From contig JAILAD010000088.1 of NCBI GenBank assembly GCA_024681795.1, positions 33,852 to 97,851 on the forward strand: a DNA stretch of 64,000 bases, given 5' to 3'. Both the position numbers and the translations under genes were made by a program. The notes below the pieces were generated by a model, which saw only the letters and a list, made by a program, of their open reading frames with translations, made no database searches and was not told the DNA's origin. This stretch comes from Lachnospiraceae bacterium. GTDB taxonomy: Bacteria; Bacillota; Clostridia; Lachnospirales; Lachnospiraceae. This document shows positions 51,881 through 60,703 of the stretch, piece after piece. How positions within the stretch are numbered: position 1 is the first letter of the stretch; the number at the start of each line of letters is the position of its first letter.

Positions 51881-53195
51881 TCTTCGTACTTTCCTTTCCG
51901 GAAGAAGCTTCCGGTTCATTTTCCTCCGGATTATTTATGTTTTGTGAACCGCCTTTCGTACAGAAATCCCGGATTTCTTCCGCTGCAGCCGCTCTTTTAA
52001 AGGACAGCGTATAATAATTGTCTTTATACGGATCCTTCGGAATCTCGTATTTCTTCAGCCAAATATAGCAAGCATCCACGATGGTCGGTGCATTGCTGAT
52101 TTTCTCATCCATTTTTTTATATTTCTCGGATTCAAGAAGATATACCACAAAATTCGCCTGCATTTTCGGATCTGCAATGTTAAACCGGTATTTTTCCGCG
52201 GGACCTCCCCTTGCAAACCAATCCTCCGCATAATTGTAAAGCATCTCTTTTTTATCGTATGCGGTGTACTGTGCATATCCGTAGCCGCCGTCAAGATTCA
52301 CCCAGTTATGTTCATCGTTGCGGTATCCGTTTGTAAACTCCTGATATCTGGATTCCAGAAAATCATCCCGGCTGATAAACCTTCCGTTGATTTCCTCTAA
52401 ATAGGTATCGTCATCCACATCCCAAATCTGATTATTGTAATTCTCCAGATTGGCAGCCCGAAACTCCGATTCGGCCTTTAAGTTACACATAACACCGAGG
52501 ACCGCCGTTTCATTTCCGTCATAATGCTCGTTTAAAACCTGCCAGAGATACTCCTCTTCCGTCATATCGAGAGTATCATATTCTTTCACTTCAAACTGTT
52601 CGAAGAAGGCCATCAGCGGAATCCGGTCAACAATCTCCGGTTCCTCCTCCACCTTTCTGCGAAGTAAAAACATAAGCGACGTAACAATAGCCGCAATCAG
52701 TGCAATAAACAGGATTCCGAGGCGAATCTGTTTCTTTTGGAGAAGGTTTGCGGCATCCGCTTCTATATCTGTCAACCGCCGGATAATGGCACCCTGTATA
52801 ACGGAATAAAACCGGCCGGCCCTTTTCAGAATACGAATTCTGCGATTTGATCTTCGCGTGCGGTAATTCCGGATTCTGTCATCCTGTCTGTTCCGGTAGG
52901 CACGGATTCTCTCATCCGTCCTGCTCTCCGCCTGCATGAGTTTTTCTTTTTTTCCGGCATCTCCCCTGACGTACTTTTTTTCAATCCGTTCTCTTCTGGC
53001 GGCGATTGTGCGGTCGACCCGCTCTCTGTGGTTCTCGAGTCTTCTGTCCTCCGTCCGGCGGATTTTACGTACCCGTTCATCGTTCCGCTGAAGAAACTCC
53101 GCCCGTCTTTCCTGTCCCCTGACCATCCGGTGAATACGCTTTGCAAATTTCTTCCGGGCCTTTATAATTCTTTTAAGATGCCTTCGGGTTGTCAC
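51873..53195 (-). CDS. Membrane protein with phage tail lysozyme-like domain and Arg-rich cytoplasmic part
   Basis: Protein of 440 residues. The first 165 residues are extremely Arg-rich and helical (DRRLENHRERVDRTIAARRER), then one membrane segment (RLGILFIALIAAIVTSLMFL) and an extracellular domain of about 200 residues resembling the phage tail tip lysozyme family: VLGVMCNLKAESEFRAANLEN (catalytic Glu candidate), DGGYGYAQYTAY and WFARGG. It would cut peptidoglycan outside the membrane. It starts with GTG sharing one base with the stop of the PP2C gene. The basic cytoplasmic domain could bind nucleic acid or act as a scaffold. Confidence 0.8.
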   Translation of the reverse strand: MTTRRHLKRIIKARKKFAKRIHRMVRGQERRAEFLQRNDERVRKIRRTEDRRLENHRERVDRTIAARRERIEKKYVRGDAGKKEKLMQAESRTDERIRAYRNRQDDRIRNYRTRRSNRRIRILKRAGRFYSVIQGAIIRRLTDIEADAANLLQKKQIRLGILFIALIAAIVTSLMFLLRRKVEEEPEIVDRIPLMAFFEQFEVKEYDTLDMTEEEYLWQVLNEHYDGNETAVLGVMCNLKAESEFRAANLENYNNQIWDVDDDTYLEEINGRFISRDDFLESRYQEFTNGYRNDEHNWVNLDGGYGYAQYTAYDKKEMLYNYAEDWFARGGPAEKYRFNIADPKMQANFVVYLLESEKYKKMDEKISNAPTIVDACYIWLKKYEIPKDPYKDNYYTLSFKRAAAAEEIRDFCTKGGSQNINNPEENEPEASSGKESTKNE

Positions 53196-55141
53196 TATTC
53201 CGTAATTTCCTCGACCACTATCGTTTTAAAATTCATGCCGGAACTTAAACTGTCCGTCGTATCGAAATTCACGTCTTCCGGCCTGTTTGCAGTATCCTCC
53301 GCCGGAGATGCATCTGTTACGGAAGTATCCGGGGCTTCAGTGTCCGATCCTTTATATAAGAACGTAAGCATCGTAATATCGTCAAACTGTTCCGCGCCGT
53401 CCACAAATTCGTCAATATGCTCTCTGACGGTTCTGCAGACATTCTCGGGATCAGATACGTCACTTACATCAAGCGCTTCTTTCAGCCGGTCATTTTCAAA
53501 CAATTTCTTGGCATTATTGGTTGCTTCCGGAACACCGTCGGTATATACAAAAATCCGGTCGCCGGGATTCAGTTTAAACGTACGCTCTTTAAACCGGATT
53601 CCTTCCATCAGGCCAAGCGCCGGAGAATGCGGGTAAACGCGGAATTCATACTGTTTTTTGGCAGGTTTAACCGCCGGATGTTCATGTCCCGCATTCACCG
53701 ATACTCCTTCACCGGTGCGAAGGTCGATGACTGCCATCCACACGGTTACAAAATATCCCAGATCGTTTCCTTCGCAAAGCTGATTGTTTACGTCATACAA
53801 AACCTCGCTTAATGTTCCTCCGGCAAGAGCACGGCTTCGAAGCAGGGTTTTCGAAATCACCATAAATAACGCGGCCGGAACTCCCTTTCCGGACACATCG
53901 GCAATGACAAGACAGATTCGATTCTCATCAAGGAAGAAGAAATCGTAAAAATCTCCCCCGACTTCCTTCGCCGGATCCATTGTTGCAAAAAGATCAAATT
54001 CATTTCTGTCCGGGAACGGAGGAAACACACTCGGAAGCATATCTGCCTGAATCTTGGTTGCGACATTCAGCTCCGTTTCAATACGTTCTTTATCTGCTGC
54101 AATTTTCTGCACTTCAACGACGTAACGTCCAAGCTCATCCACCATGGAAGAGAAGCCTTCCGCAAGGGACTGTACTTCATTATTCGGGCAGATTGCATCC
54201 AGTTTTGCTTTTGTATCCGCACCGTCCTTTTTATTTTCGTATTCTTTTATAACTTTCTCGGTTTTCCGTAAAGGATCGGCAACCTTCAAACGGATCCTGA
54301 TATTCAGCCAGAGCGCAACAAACAGGAATACGATAACCAGAATGATAACCTCCGCAATGGATACTCTGACATTATTATAGATAACACGTCCGTTATCTAC
54401 CGCAATACCCATAATTGCCACAAATTTACCGTTTGAGAAAACGGGTGTGAAGAAGTGAACTACGGTATTATCCTCCCCCGTCGCCGAGGAACCGGTCGGA
54501 AACCCGTATTCCTCATGAGTCTCAATTACATAATCCAAACCTGCGTAGTTACCGGGTATATAGCTGTCGCGGCTGCCGAGTTCAAAAAGCATACCGCCTT
54601 CACTGACATGCTTCTCATCTTCCAGCGCACCGGTTACGAGAAAATGCATTTCATCGTCCTGTACGAAAAAACTGTACAGGTACTTCGGTCTGAAAATCCG
54701 CTTTATACGGGAAAGATCATGCGAAAGGGTTCCGTATACAACCTCCGCATACATTTTCTGTATGATCGGATCCTTTGAGCCGATATCGAGTGCGTTTACC
54801 TGTTTTAAGTCCGGCATTTCCGGCCACTCTTTACGAAGCTCGGTTTCTCTCTCTTTTAATGCTCCCGGACTGTAAATAATATCCATTTCTTCCGCATGGG
54901 TGTCCCAGTATTTGACCAGCCAGTCCAAAGACTGGTAATCTTCCATTTCCTTAGTGGCATAATGGGAAAGGTCCATGCATTCATCCACGGAATCCATAAG
55001 AAAGGTAAAGAAATTAATCATAAAAACCGTGGCGGTCGTAACAATTGCAATTGTTACGAGAATTATCAAAATCGGCCAGCTGAGCTGTGCTCTCAGACCG
55101 TAAAACGGTTTTCTTTTCTTTTTGGTTCTCATATCTTTCAT
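53195..55141 (-). CDS. RsbU/SpoIIE-type PP2C phosphatase with extracellular sensor
   Basis: Protein of 648 residues. Two membrane helices (about 22-45 and 268-290) enclose an extracellular sensor of about 220 residues; a HAMP-like linker and coiled coil follow, then the PP2C domain: VATKIQADMLPSVFPPFP, MDPAKEVGGDFYDFF, LVIADVSGKGVPAALFM and DRIFVYTDGVPEATN, with the metal-binding acids in place. Such enzymes dephosphorylate anti-sigma antagonists or other Ser/Thr phosphoproteins. It is translationally joined to the lysozyme-like gene (shared base). No RsbV/RsbW genes lie in the window. Confidence 0.92.
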   Translation of the reverse strand: MKDMRTKKKRKPFYGLRAQLSWPILIILVTIAIVTTATVFMINFFTFLMDSVDECMDLSHYATKEMEDYQSLDWLVKYWDTHAEEMDIIYSPGALKERETELRKEWPEMPDLKQVNALDIGSKDPIIQKMYAEVVYGTLSHDLSRIKRIFRPKYLYSFFVQDDEMHFLVTGALEDEKHVSEGGMLFELGSRDSYIPGNYAGLDYVIETHEEYGFPTGSSATGEDNTVVHFFTPVFSNGKFVAIMGIAVDNGRVIYNNVRVSIAEVIILVIVFLFVALWLNIRIRLKVADPLRKTEKVIKEYENKKDGADTKAKLDAICPNNEVQSLAEGFSSMVDELGRYVVEVQKIAADKERIETELNVATKIQADMLPSVFPPFPDRNEFDLFATMDPAKEVGGDFYDFFFLDENRICLVIADVSGKGVPAALFMVISKTLLRSRALAGGTLSEVLYDVNNQLCEGNDLGYFVTVWMAVIDLRTGEGVSVNAGHEHPAVKPAKKQYEFRVYPHSPALGLMEGIRFKERTFKLNPGDRIFVYTDGVPEATNNAKKLFENDRLKEALDVSDVSDPENVCRTVREHIDEFVDGAEQFDDITMLTFLYKGSDTEAPDTSVTDASPAEDTANRPEDVNFDTTDSLSSGMNFKTIVVEEITE

Positions 55142-55219
55142 AATCTTTAACCTTTTCTGTAACCTTTCATTTCAGGTGCATGTTTAACGGTGTCTGTCTG
55201 ACAGGGTAATGAATCATTT

Positions 55220-56329
55220 TCACGGATTCGATTTTTTCGATGACACAATATGACGAAAGGCTTTTTCCGCCAGATTCTGAAGTTTCCCCACAATTCCAAC
55301 CAGCAGATAAAGTGACGGGAATGTACAAACCGTAACCAGAAGGATTGTCGCCCAGGCCGGAAGACCGAGTTTCTGATAAAACAGAATGAAAAACAAGTGA
55401 GGCAACGGGAGGTTAAACAGGTACAGCAACAGATTGTGCCGGTACGTGTAATCCCAGAATTTCGTTCTGAAAATCTTTTCCATCAGTGCATGTCGTTCCA
55501 GCAAAACGGCGGTCAGGAAAATACAGAATCCGCCTGAAGCATATTTTAACCAGGAAAGCGCAAATAAATACTGCGAATACCGTTCATACAGAGGAGTTTT
55601 CGAAAAGAAAATCAATGCATTGAAAAGAATCACATTGACTCCGAAAACCACCCAGATATTGGTGCGCTTTTCCATAAAGAAACGGTAACGGTAAAAATAA
55701 CATACCATTCCCGCAAAGAAAACCCAGTTGTAAGAATCCGCCGAAAACAGCTTAAAATAAGGAATTCCGGTTACAAAATAGTGTTCCAGGACACTGACAG
55801 CGGTAATGATGACAAATACATACGGATGCAGTTTCGGCTTCCGGCAAAGCGGGAGAATCAGGCAGAAAATAAGCGATGTCCAGAACAGTCCCCACATAAA
55901 CCAGAGATGGTCGGAAAACTGACCGAGCGCCATTGTTTTATAGCCTTCCAGAAAACCTGCGTGTTCCGGACGTCCGAAACAGGGGATATCAAAAATCGTG
56001 TACATCGGAACAAGCCATATCGTTCCCACGATATAATACGGAACCAGCAGTCGCGTCAGGCGTTCCCAAATGGTCTTGCCGTAGCTTCTTTTCCCGCTAT
56101 AGGCCCCTTTCGCAAACAAGAACCCGGAACAGAAGATAAATCCCGGTACAAAAAGCCCATCAAAGAAGGGATTTACAAATTTAACAAATTCCGATGAATG
56201 TTCTGCCTGAAGCGGTACAAAAGGCGAACCCAGAAAAAACACCAGACAGTGGTATAAAGTTACACCTATGATTCCGAGTGCTTTTGCAAATGATATGTAA
56301 CTGTAACGTCCTTTTTTAGATTCTGGCAT
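55220..56329 (-). CDS. Acyltransferase 3 family membrane protein
   Basis: Protein of 369 residues with about ten membrane helices. The N-terminal SYISFAKALGIIGVTLYHC carries the conserved His of the family, and LFVPGFIFCSGFLFAKG and HLWFMWGLFWTS follow the standard pattern. These enzymes O-acetylate or succinylate surface polysaccharides and peptidoglycan. The target here is unknown. The upstream region has TGGTATAAT as an extended -10 element. It stands alone between the PP2C operon and queF. Confidence 0.88.
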   Translation of the reverse strand: MPESKKGRYSYISFAKALGIIGVTLYHCLVFFLGSPFVPLQAEHSSEFVKFVNPFFDGLFVPGFIFCSGFLFAKGAYSGKRSYGKTIWERLTRLLVPYYIVGTIWLVPMYTIFDIPCFGRPEHAGFLEGYKTMALGQFSDHLWFMWGLFWTSLIFCLILPLCRKPKLHPYVFVIITAVSVLEHYFVTGIPYFKLFSADSYNWVFFAGMVCYFYRYRFFMEKRTNIWVVFGVNVILFNALIFFSKTPLYERYSQYLFALSWLKYASGGFCIFLTAVLLERHALMEKIFRTKFWDYTYRHNLLLYLFNLPLPHLFFILFYQKLGLPAWATILLVTVCTFPSLYLLVGIVGKLQNLAEKAFRHIVSSKKSNP

Positions 56330-56443
56330 GGTTTTCTACCCGTAATTCCTTTTTTTTGACACAATCAATCAAGATATTATACCATATCTCATTCTGTAAT
56401 AGCCAAAAAAATCAGTTATTTCTGACGAAAAATTGCAGCGAAT

Positions 56444-56479
56444 CAAAAAACGGACCATGCAGATTGTCACACAGTCCGT
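56444..56479 (-). terminator. Terminator of the queT-queF operon
   Basis: Minus strand ACGGAC pairs with GTCCGT across a longer interior, followed by TTTTTTG, 29 nt after the queF stop. Confidence 0.7.
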
Positions 56480-56508
56480 CAAATGCCGTTTGCCGCTTTC
56501 AATTCGCA

Positions 56509-56991
56509 TCATCTGTTATCCACTTTTTCAGGATAAAGATCATGCTCACTCAGTCTCTTCCAGGCCACTTCCTCCCATTTTGTACCGGGGCGGCCGTAAT
56601 TACAGTAAGGATCGATGGAAAGCCCGCCTCTGGGAAGAAATTTCCCCCATACCTCGATATATTTCGGGTTCATCAGTTTAATTAAATCCTTCATGATTAC
56701 ATTGACCACATCTTCATGGAAATCCCCGTGTTCGCGAAAGGAAAACAGGTATAATTTTAAAGATTTGCTCTCCACCATTTTTACGTCCGGAACGTATGAA
56801 ATCGTGATGGTGGCAAAATCCGGCTGTCCGGTAATCGGACAGAGGCTGGTAAATTCCGGGCAGTTGAATTTCACGAAATAGTCATTGTCCGGATGCTTGT
56901 TCTCAAAGGTCTCCAAAACCTCCGGATTATAATCGGTGCTGTATTTCGTATCCCTGCTGCCTAAATTTTTCAACCCTTCATTTTCTCTCAT
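56509..56991 (-). CDS. queF: NADPH-dependent 7-cyano-7-deazaguanine reductase
   Basis: Reduces preQ0 to preQ1 in the queuosine pathway, 160 residues, the short unimodular type. The catalytic cysteine is C51 in [13 protein letters not shown] with the acid D58, and the family signature ESKSLKLYL starts at residue 74, followed by [10 protein letters not shown]. It lies 21 nt after queT, so transport and reduction of the precursor are made together. Regulation most likely acts through the leader upstream of queT. Confidence 0.96.
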   Translation of the reverse strand: MRENEGLKNLGSRDTKYSTDYNPEVLETFENKHPDNDYFVKFNCPEFTSLCPITGQPDFATITISYVPDVKMVESKSLKLYLFSFREHGDFHEDVVNVIMKDLIKLMNPKYIEVWGKFLPRGGLSIDPYCNYGRPGTKWEEVAWKRLSEHDLYPEKVDNR

Positions 56992-57012
56992 ATCCGCCTC
57001 TTTCCCGGGGAA

Positions 57013-57705
57013 TTAACCCGCAATAACATTGTATTTTTCGTCGTAATCGAAGGTGTCGATTCCTTCCGCCTTCTTTACCCGATTTACAATCAGATAGGTA
57101 ACCGGGGTGAAGAGAATCTCGTAGATTACCTTAAACAGATACTGGAAGAGAATCATCTGCAGTACCACGGATGTATCCATGGTTCCGAAAAATGCGACCA
57201 TGATAAAAATAACGGAATCAAAGCCCTCTCCGACTACCGTGGAGAGAATGGTCCGTATCCAGAGATTTTTTCCTTTTGTTGCCACTTTCAGTTTCGAAAG
57301 AATAATGGAGTTGGAAAATTCTCCGAAAAGATATCCGGCAAAAGATGCAAGCGCCACTCTCGGCGTGGTTCCGAGCACGGCTGCGTATGCGCTCTGATTT
57401 TCCCAATATCCGGGATGAGGAAGTGCAATTGTAAGCAGATAAACCATTACCGCAAAAAAGCTGCAGCCGAAGCCAAGCCAGATTACCGTTCTTGCTTTTT
57501 TAAACCCGTATACTTCGGTAAAAATATCACCGAGAATATATGTCACGGGAAATAAAATTACTGCTGCCGGAAGCGTTATTGCGCTGCTTACAGCCCATAA
57601 CTTGCCCGCTGTCAAATTGGACAAAAGCAGACAGGTTACGTAGAGAATTCCGAGAAAAAGAAATAATCCCGAATAAGTTCTCAGTTCCTTTTTGTTTTCT
57701 TTCAT
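57013..57705 (-). CDS. Queuosine precursor transporter (YhhQ/VUT family)
   Basis: Membrane protein of 230 residues with six or seven helices. The family pattern is seen in SNLTAGKLWAV, ILFPVTYILGDIFTEVYG (the conserved DIxxEVYG), LASFAGYLFGEFSNS and VVGEGFDSVIFI. It imports preQ0, preQ1 or a related base. GGAGGAG lies before the ATG. It heads a two-gene operon with queF, behind a leader with an intrinsic terminator and a hairpin that could form a preQ1-binding pseudoknot. Confidence 0.93.
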   Translation of the reverse strand: MKENKKELRTYSGLFLFLGILYVTCLLLSNLTAGKLWAVSSAITLPAAVILFPVTYILGDIFTEVYGFKKARTVIWLGFGCSFFAVMVYLLTIALPHPGYWENQSAYAAVLGTTPRVALASFAGYLFGEFSNSIILSKLKVATKGKNLWIRTILSTVVGEGFDSVIFIMVAFFGTMDTSVVLQMILFQYLFKVIYEILFTPVTYLIVNRVKKAEGIDTFDYDEKYNVIAG

Positions 57706-57750
57706 TGTCTTATCTCCTCCGATTAATTGAAAACCAGTTTAACGGAAAAT

Positions 57751-57781
57751 AAAAAAAGCTCCGTGTGCACATACACAGAGC
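57751..57781 (-). terminator. Attenuator terminator in the queT leader
   Basis: Minus strand GCTCTGTGT / ACACGGAGC, loop ATGTGC, then seven T. It ends 46 nt before the queT start codon, after the promoter, so it must be overcome for expression: a riboswitch-type control element. Confidence 0.85.
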
Positions 57782-57908
57782 CGAAAATACGATATCCGCA
57801 TGTTTAGCCGGGCAAAATTCCGCCTTTGATACGCAAAAAATGTTTTTCAGTCCTGGTTTTTTTTAACGACAGGATGGCACTAACGAACTGTCGGCATTAT
57901 GCACATGC
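57782..57908 (-). promoter_or_regulatory. Leader of queT-queF, candidate preQ1 riboswitch
   Basis: The transcript begins near 57908. A 6-bp stem CGACAG/CTGTCG (57867-57893) has a 15-nt loop; five loop bases TTAGT (57879-57883) can pair with ACTGA (57847-57851) beyond an A-rich stretch, giving an H-type pseudoknot like preQ1 class I aptamers. The class is not certain, and the loop does not match the textbook sequence exactly. Further hairpins lie before the terminator. Confidence 0.45.
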
Positions 57909-57914
57909 TTGTAA

Positions 57915-57943
57915 AATGTATCATTTTAACCTTTAAAAGTCAA
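57915..57943 (-). promoter_or_regulatory. Sigma-A promoter of the queT leader
   Basis: Minus strand TTGACT (57938-57943), 17-bp spacer (57921-57937), TACATT (57915-57920). Transcription starts near 57908, about 200 nt before the queT ATG. Confidence 0.75.
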
Positions 57944-57948
57944 GAGTT

Positions 57949-58710
57949 TTAACGTATGTTTCCGGCAAGGTCGTTTAGTACTTCCCCTGCAATAATCAAC
58001 CCTGCCACGGAAGGAACAAATGCTGTCGATCCCGGAATGCTTCTTCTTGCTGTACCTTTTTCGACCGTCTCCGGAGAACAGATACAATTCCGGTTAAGGC
58101 TGTCAGACATGTCCTCCAGGGGTTTTATCGGTTTTTCCTTCGAATAAACAACCTTAAGCGAGTCTATCCCCCTCTTTTTGCACTCATGCCGCATTACCTT
58201 CGCCAACGGGCATACGGAAGTATTATAAATATCATCCACTTCAAACAGGGCCGCATTCAGTTTGTTTCCCGCCCCCATGGATGATATCACCGGAACCCCG
58301 GCTGCTTTGGCCTTTTCTATAATGGCAAGTTTACCGGTAACCGTATCAATTGCATCCACGACATAATCATATTCACGGAAATCAAACAAATCCTGTGTTT
58401 CAGGCAAAAAGAACGTTTTATATGTTCTGACCACACAATCGGGGTTTATATCATGTACTCTTTCTTCGGCCACATCCACCTTATATTTTCCGATGGTTTT
58501 TCTTGTGGCAATAATCTGACGATTGAGATTGGAAAGACATACTTTATCGTCATCCGTCAGATCCAGTGCCCCAATCCCGCTTCGCGCCAAAGCTTCGACA
58601 ACATAACCGCCGACTCCGCCTATTCCGAATACGGCGACACGGGATGAAGCAAATCTCTCCATTGTTTCCGCACCGTATAATAACTGTGTTCTGGAAAACT
58701 GATTTAACAT
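57949..58710 (-). CDS. tcdA: tRNA threonylcarbamoyladenosine dehydratase
   Basis: Member of the ThiF/MoeB/E1 fold, 253 residues, which cyclises t6A37 to ct6A in tRNA in an ATP-dependent step. VAVFGIGGVGGYVVEAL near residue 25 binds ATP; LTDDDKVCLSNLNRQI and DAIDTVTGKLAIIEKA follow, with the Cys-containing RNCICSPETVEKGTARRS near the end. It sits 35 nt from the queT promoter, downstream of the ACT-domain gene. AAAGGTG precedes the ATG. Confidence 0.93.
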   Translation of the reverse strand: MLNQFSRTQLLYGAETMERFASSRVAVFGIGGVGGYVVEALARSGIGALDLTDDDKVCLSNLNRQIIATRKTIGKYKVDVAEERVHDINPDCVVRTYKTFFLPETQDLFDFREYDYVVDAIDTVTGKLAIIEKAKAAGVPVISSMGAGNKLNAALFEVDDIYNTSVCPLAKVMRHECKKRGIDSLKVVYSKEKPIKPLEDMSDSLNRNCICSPETVEKGTARRSIPGSTAFVPSVAGLIIAGEVLNDLAGNIR

Positions 58711-58754
58711 TTGAATTCACCTTTTTGAATACGAACTGCCGAAATAAACGCTCG

Positions 58755-59129
58755 TCAGCCAAACTCCGTTATTTGATATCCGGCGGCCGCCAGTATGTTT
58801 AATGCCCGCTCATAGTTTTCTTCTTTTACCAGAATATAATCCGTATTAAACGTGGATACGGCAAAAATGCCTATTTGGTGTTCCGCAAGAATTCCGGTAA
58901 GTTTGGATAAAATACCGATCAGTGAAAAATCAAGCACCCCCTGAATACGAAACCCTCTCCATCCGTCTTCACGTTCCGTCGTCTCCTGCGGAGTATCCTC
59001 CGTCCTGCATACCAGCGACAGTTCCTCATCTGTCTTCCCGATAAAATAAAACTCCGCATTCATATTGACATCAGCTATATCCGTCACTTTACAAACCGTT
59101 AATCTATAAGGGATTTTCTTAAGTTCCAC
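58755..59129 (-). CDS. Small ACT-domain protein
   Basis: Protein of 124 residues with an ACT-type C-terminus (LDFSLIGILSKLTGILAEHQIGIFAVSTFNTDYILVKEE). It resembles the ACT_7 group related to amino-acid-sensing CASTOR proteins, so binding of an amino acid is likely. The start is GTG at 59129: GGAGG lies 7 nt before it, whereas the longest ORF begins 38 codons upstream without a site. No partner enzyme is adjacent; tcdA follows after 44 nt. Confidence 0.82.
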   Translation of the reverse strand: MELKKIPYRLTVCKVTDIADVNMNAEFYFIGKTDEELSLVCRTEDTPQETTEREDGWRGFRIQGVLDFSLIGILSKLTGILAEHQIGIFAVSTFNTDYILVKEENYERALNILAAAGYQITEFG

Positions 59130-59290
59130 TATTTTACCTCCAGCTTTCGCGATATAAAAGTTCCGTATCCGGACAGGATATTTACTGCGGAATCCACTGA
59201 TTATGTGCCGGACAGTTATCATTATAGTAAATTCTCTTATCATTTACCATAATCAGAATTTCCGGAGTCCTGCATACCCTGTCCGTAATC

Positions 59291-60004
59291 TCACATCCTG
59301 CAAAGCATTTCATAATAATCGGGGTTAAAAGAAGTAATCAAAATCCAGGTAACCGTGGCCACATCAATCAGCGCGTGACCAATCATGACCGGAAGCGGAT
59401 TGCGCTTTTTATGATAGTATGCACAAAGAATAACGGTCAGCGGCAAAAAAGAAAGAAAACGATAAACCATAAATCTCACATCGAAAAGTGTCGGAATAAA
59501 GCTGTGCTGCAGGGCAAAGAATAATGCCGGAAGTAAAATCGATGCATATTTATTCTTCAGCCTGTTTACGCCGTATCCCAAATACAGTCCGTCCTCTGCA
59601 AACGCCGTCGATACCGGCAGCGGTATAAAGTTAAGAACAGCCAATGCTTTAGGAATCGGTGCAATCATCATCGGCGCGTTATAAGGGATTTTTCCGTAAC
59701 ACAAAAAGCCGGCCAGATACATACCGCCTGTTCCGACAGTCAGCACAATCAACGTGATAACAACGACCTCAATGATTTTGGTCTTCCCTTTCTCATAATT
59801 AATCAATTCAAAATATGTCTGCTTGTTTTTATGTGCAATAAGGATTAACAGAGCAATCGTAAAAATATTTATTACGGTTGCAAGAACGGACCAAAGATGT
59901 CCGATTTCTTCAGGCTGCTTTCCCGTCACAAGCGATATTCCTATGAATACAAGAAAAAATATCACACATCTGACCGGCAGAAGATACGGGAAGTTCTTAT
60001 TCAT
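59291..60004 (-). CDS. CPBP-family membrane protein
   Basis: Protein of 237 residues with about seven membrane helices and the CPBP (Abi) metalloprotease pattern: FAEDGLYLGYG in place of the usual EExxxR motif, then FFALQHSFIP and VMIGHALIDVATV, which carry the conserved histidines. The weak first motif leaves protease activity in doubt. Family members process prenylated peptides or give bacteriocin immunity. Its ATG overlaps the TetR gene stop by 4 bp (ATGA), so they form a coupled two-gene operon. Confidence 0.83.
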   Translation of the reverse strand: MNKNFPYLLPVRCVIFFLVFIGISLVTGKQPEEIGHLWSVLATVINIFTIALLILIAHKNKQTYFELINYEKGKTKIIEVVVITLIVLTVGTGGMYLAGFLCYGKIPYNAPMMIAPIPKALAVLNFIPLPVSTAFAEDGLYLGYGVNRLKNKYASILLPALFFALQHSFIPTLFDVRFMVYRFLSFLPLTVILCAYYHKKRNPLPVMIGHALIDVATVTWILITSFNPDYYEMLCRM

Positions 60005-60594
60005 AAAGCGTCCCCCCCTTCTCTTAACAGAAAACATTCGGAAGCGCTTTTGATCATGGACATGATCTGTTTCTCGCCCGCATTATAAACACCGGTTGCA
60101 ATCATTGTGGCAATCCCGTGTGAATAGATAACCGTATCGCGGATACAGCGTGCGGCACCTTCCCTGGAAATGCCCGTCATTCCGGCAATTCCGTCAGCCA
60201 TCAGAACACTGTCCTTGTTGCGGGAAATATCTTTCAGATCATACGGTTTCCCAAGCGGGCTCTCGCCCAGATACAGAAACCGGAACAGATTGGGTTCCTT
60301 CATGGCCATTTTTACATAGGACCTGCCAAGGCTTTCAAATATCTCTGCCGCATTTTGTTTTTTGGCGGAAACTTTATTTTGGAATGCTTTTTTTGACGCA
60401 TACTCTGCCGCATATTCAGCCAGCGCCATTCTTAAACCCTCCATATTTTCAAAATGCCATACCAAAGGTTGCGTGGAACATCCGATTTCTTCCGCCAGTG
60501 ATTTGATATTGACCGATGCATAACCGTCACGAATCAGCATTTTCAATGCCGCATCCAGAATAATCTCTTTTGAAACCGTAACTTTGCGAGACAT
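60001..60594 (-). CDS. TetR-family transcriptional regulator
   Basis: Protein of 197 residues. The N-terminal HTH is clear (ILDAALKMLIRDGYASVNIKSLAEEIGCSTQPLVWHFENMEG). The C-terminal part is helical and would bind a ligand. It precedes the CPBP gene and is preceded by a 46-bp palindrome overlapping its ribosome binding site, so autoregulation of the two-gene operon is likely. Confidence 0.93.
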   Translation of the reverse strand: MSRKVTVSKEIILDAALKMLIRDGYASVNIKSLAEEIGCSTQPLVWHFENMEGLRMALAEYAAEYASKKAFQNKVSAKKQNAAEIFESLGRSYVKMAMKEPNLFRFLYLGESPLGKPYDLKDISRNKDSVLMADGIAGMTGISREGAARCIRDTVIYSHGIATMIATGVYNAGEKQIMSMIKSASECFLLREGGDAL

Positions 60595-60601
60595 AAAAAA
60601 C

Positions 60602-60647
60602 CTCCATAATATAAACGCATTTATATAAATCGTTTTATATTATGGAG
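60602..60647. promoter_or_regulatory. 46-bp palindrome upstream of the TetR gene
   Basis: Arms CTCCATAATATAAACG (60602-60617) and CGTTTTATATTATGGAG (60631-60647), differing by one extra T, surround a self-complementary centre ATTTATATAAAT. It covers the GGAGG of the TetR gene. As DNA it fits a TetR operator; as RNA it would form a long hairpin hiding the ribosome binding site, followed by T6. Confidence 0.75.
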
Positions 60648-60703
60648 ACTCTGTTTCGTTTTGTCAAGATATGAATGTTACTCATTCGATTGTGAAGCTT
60701 TCC

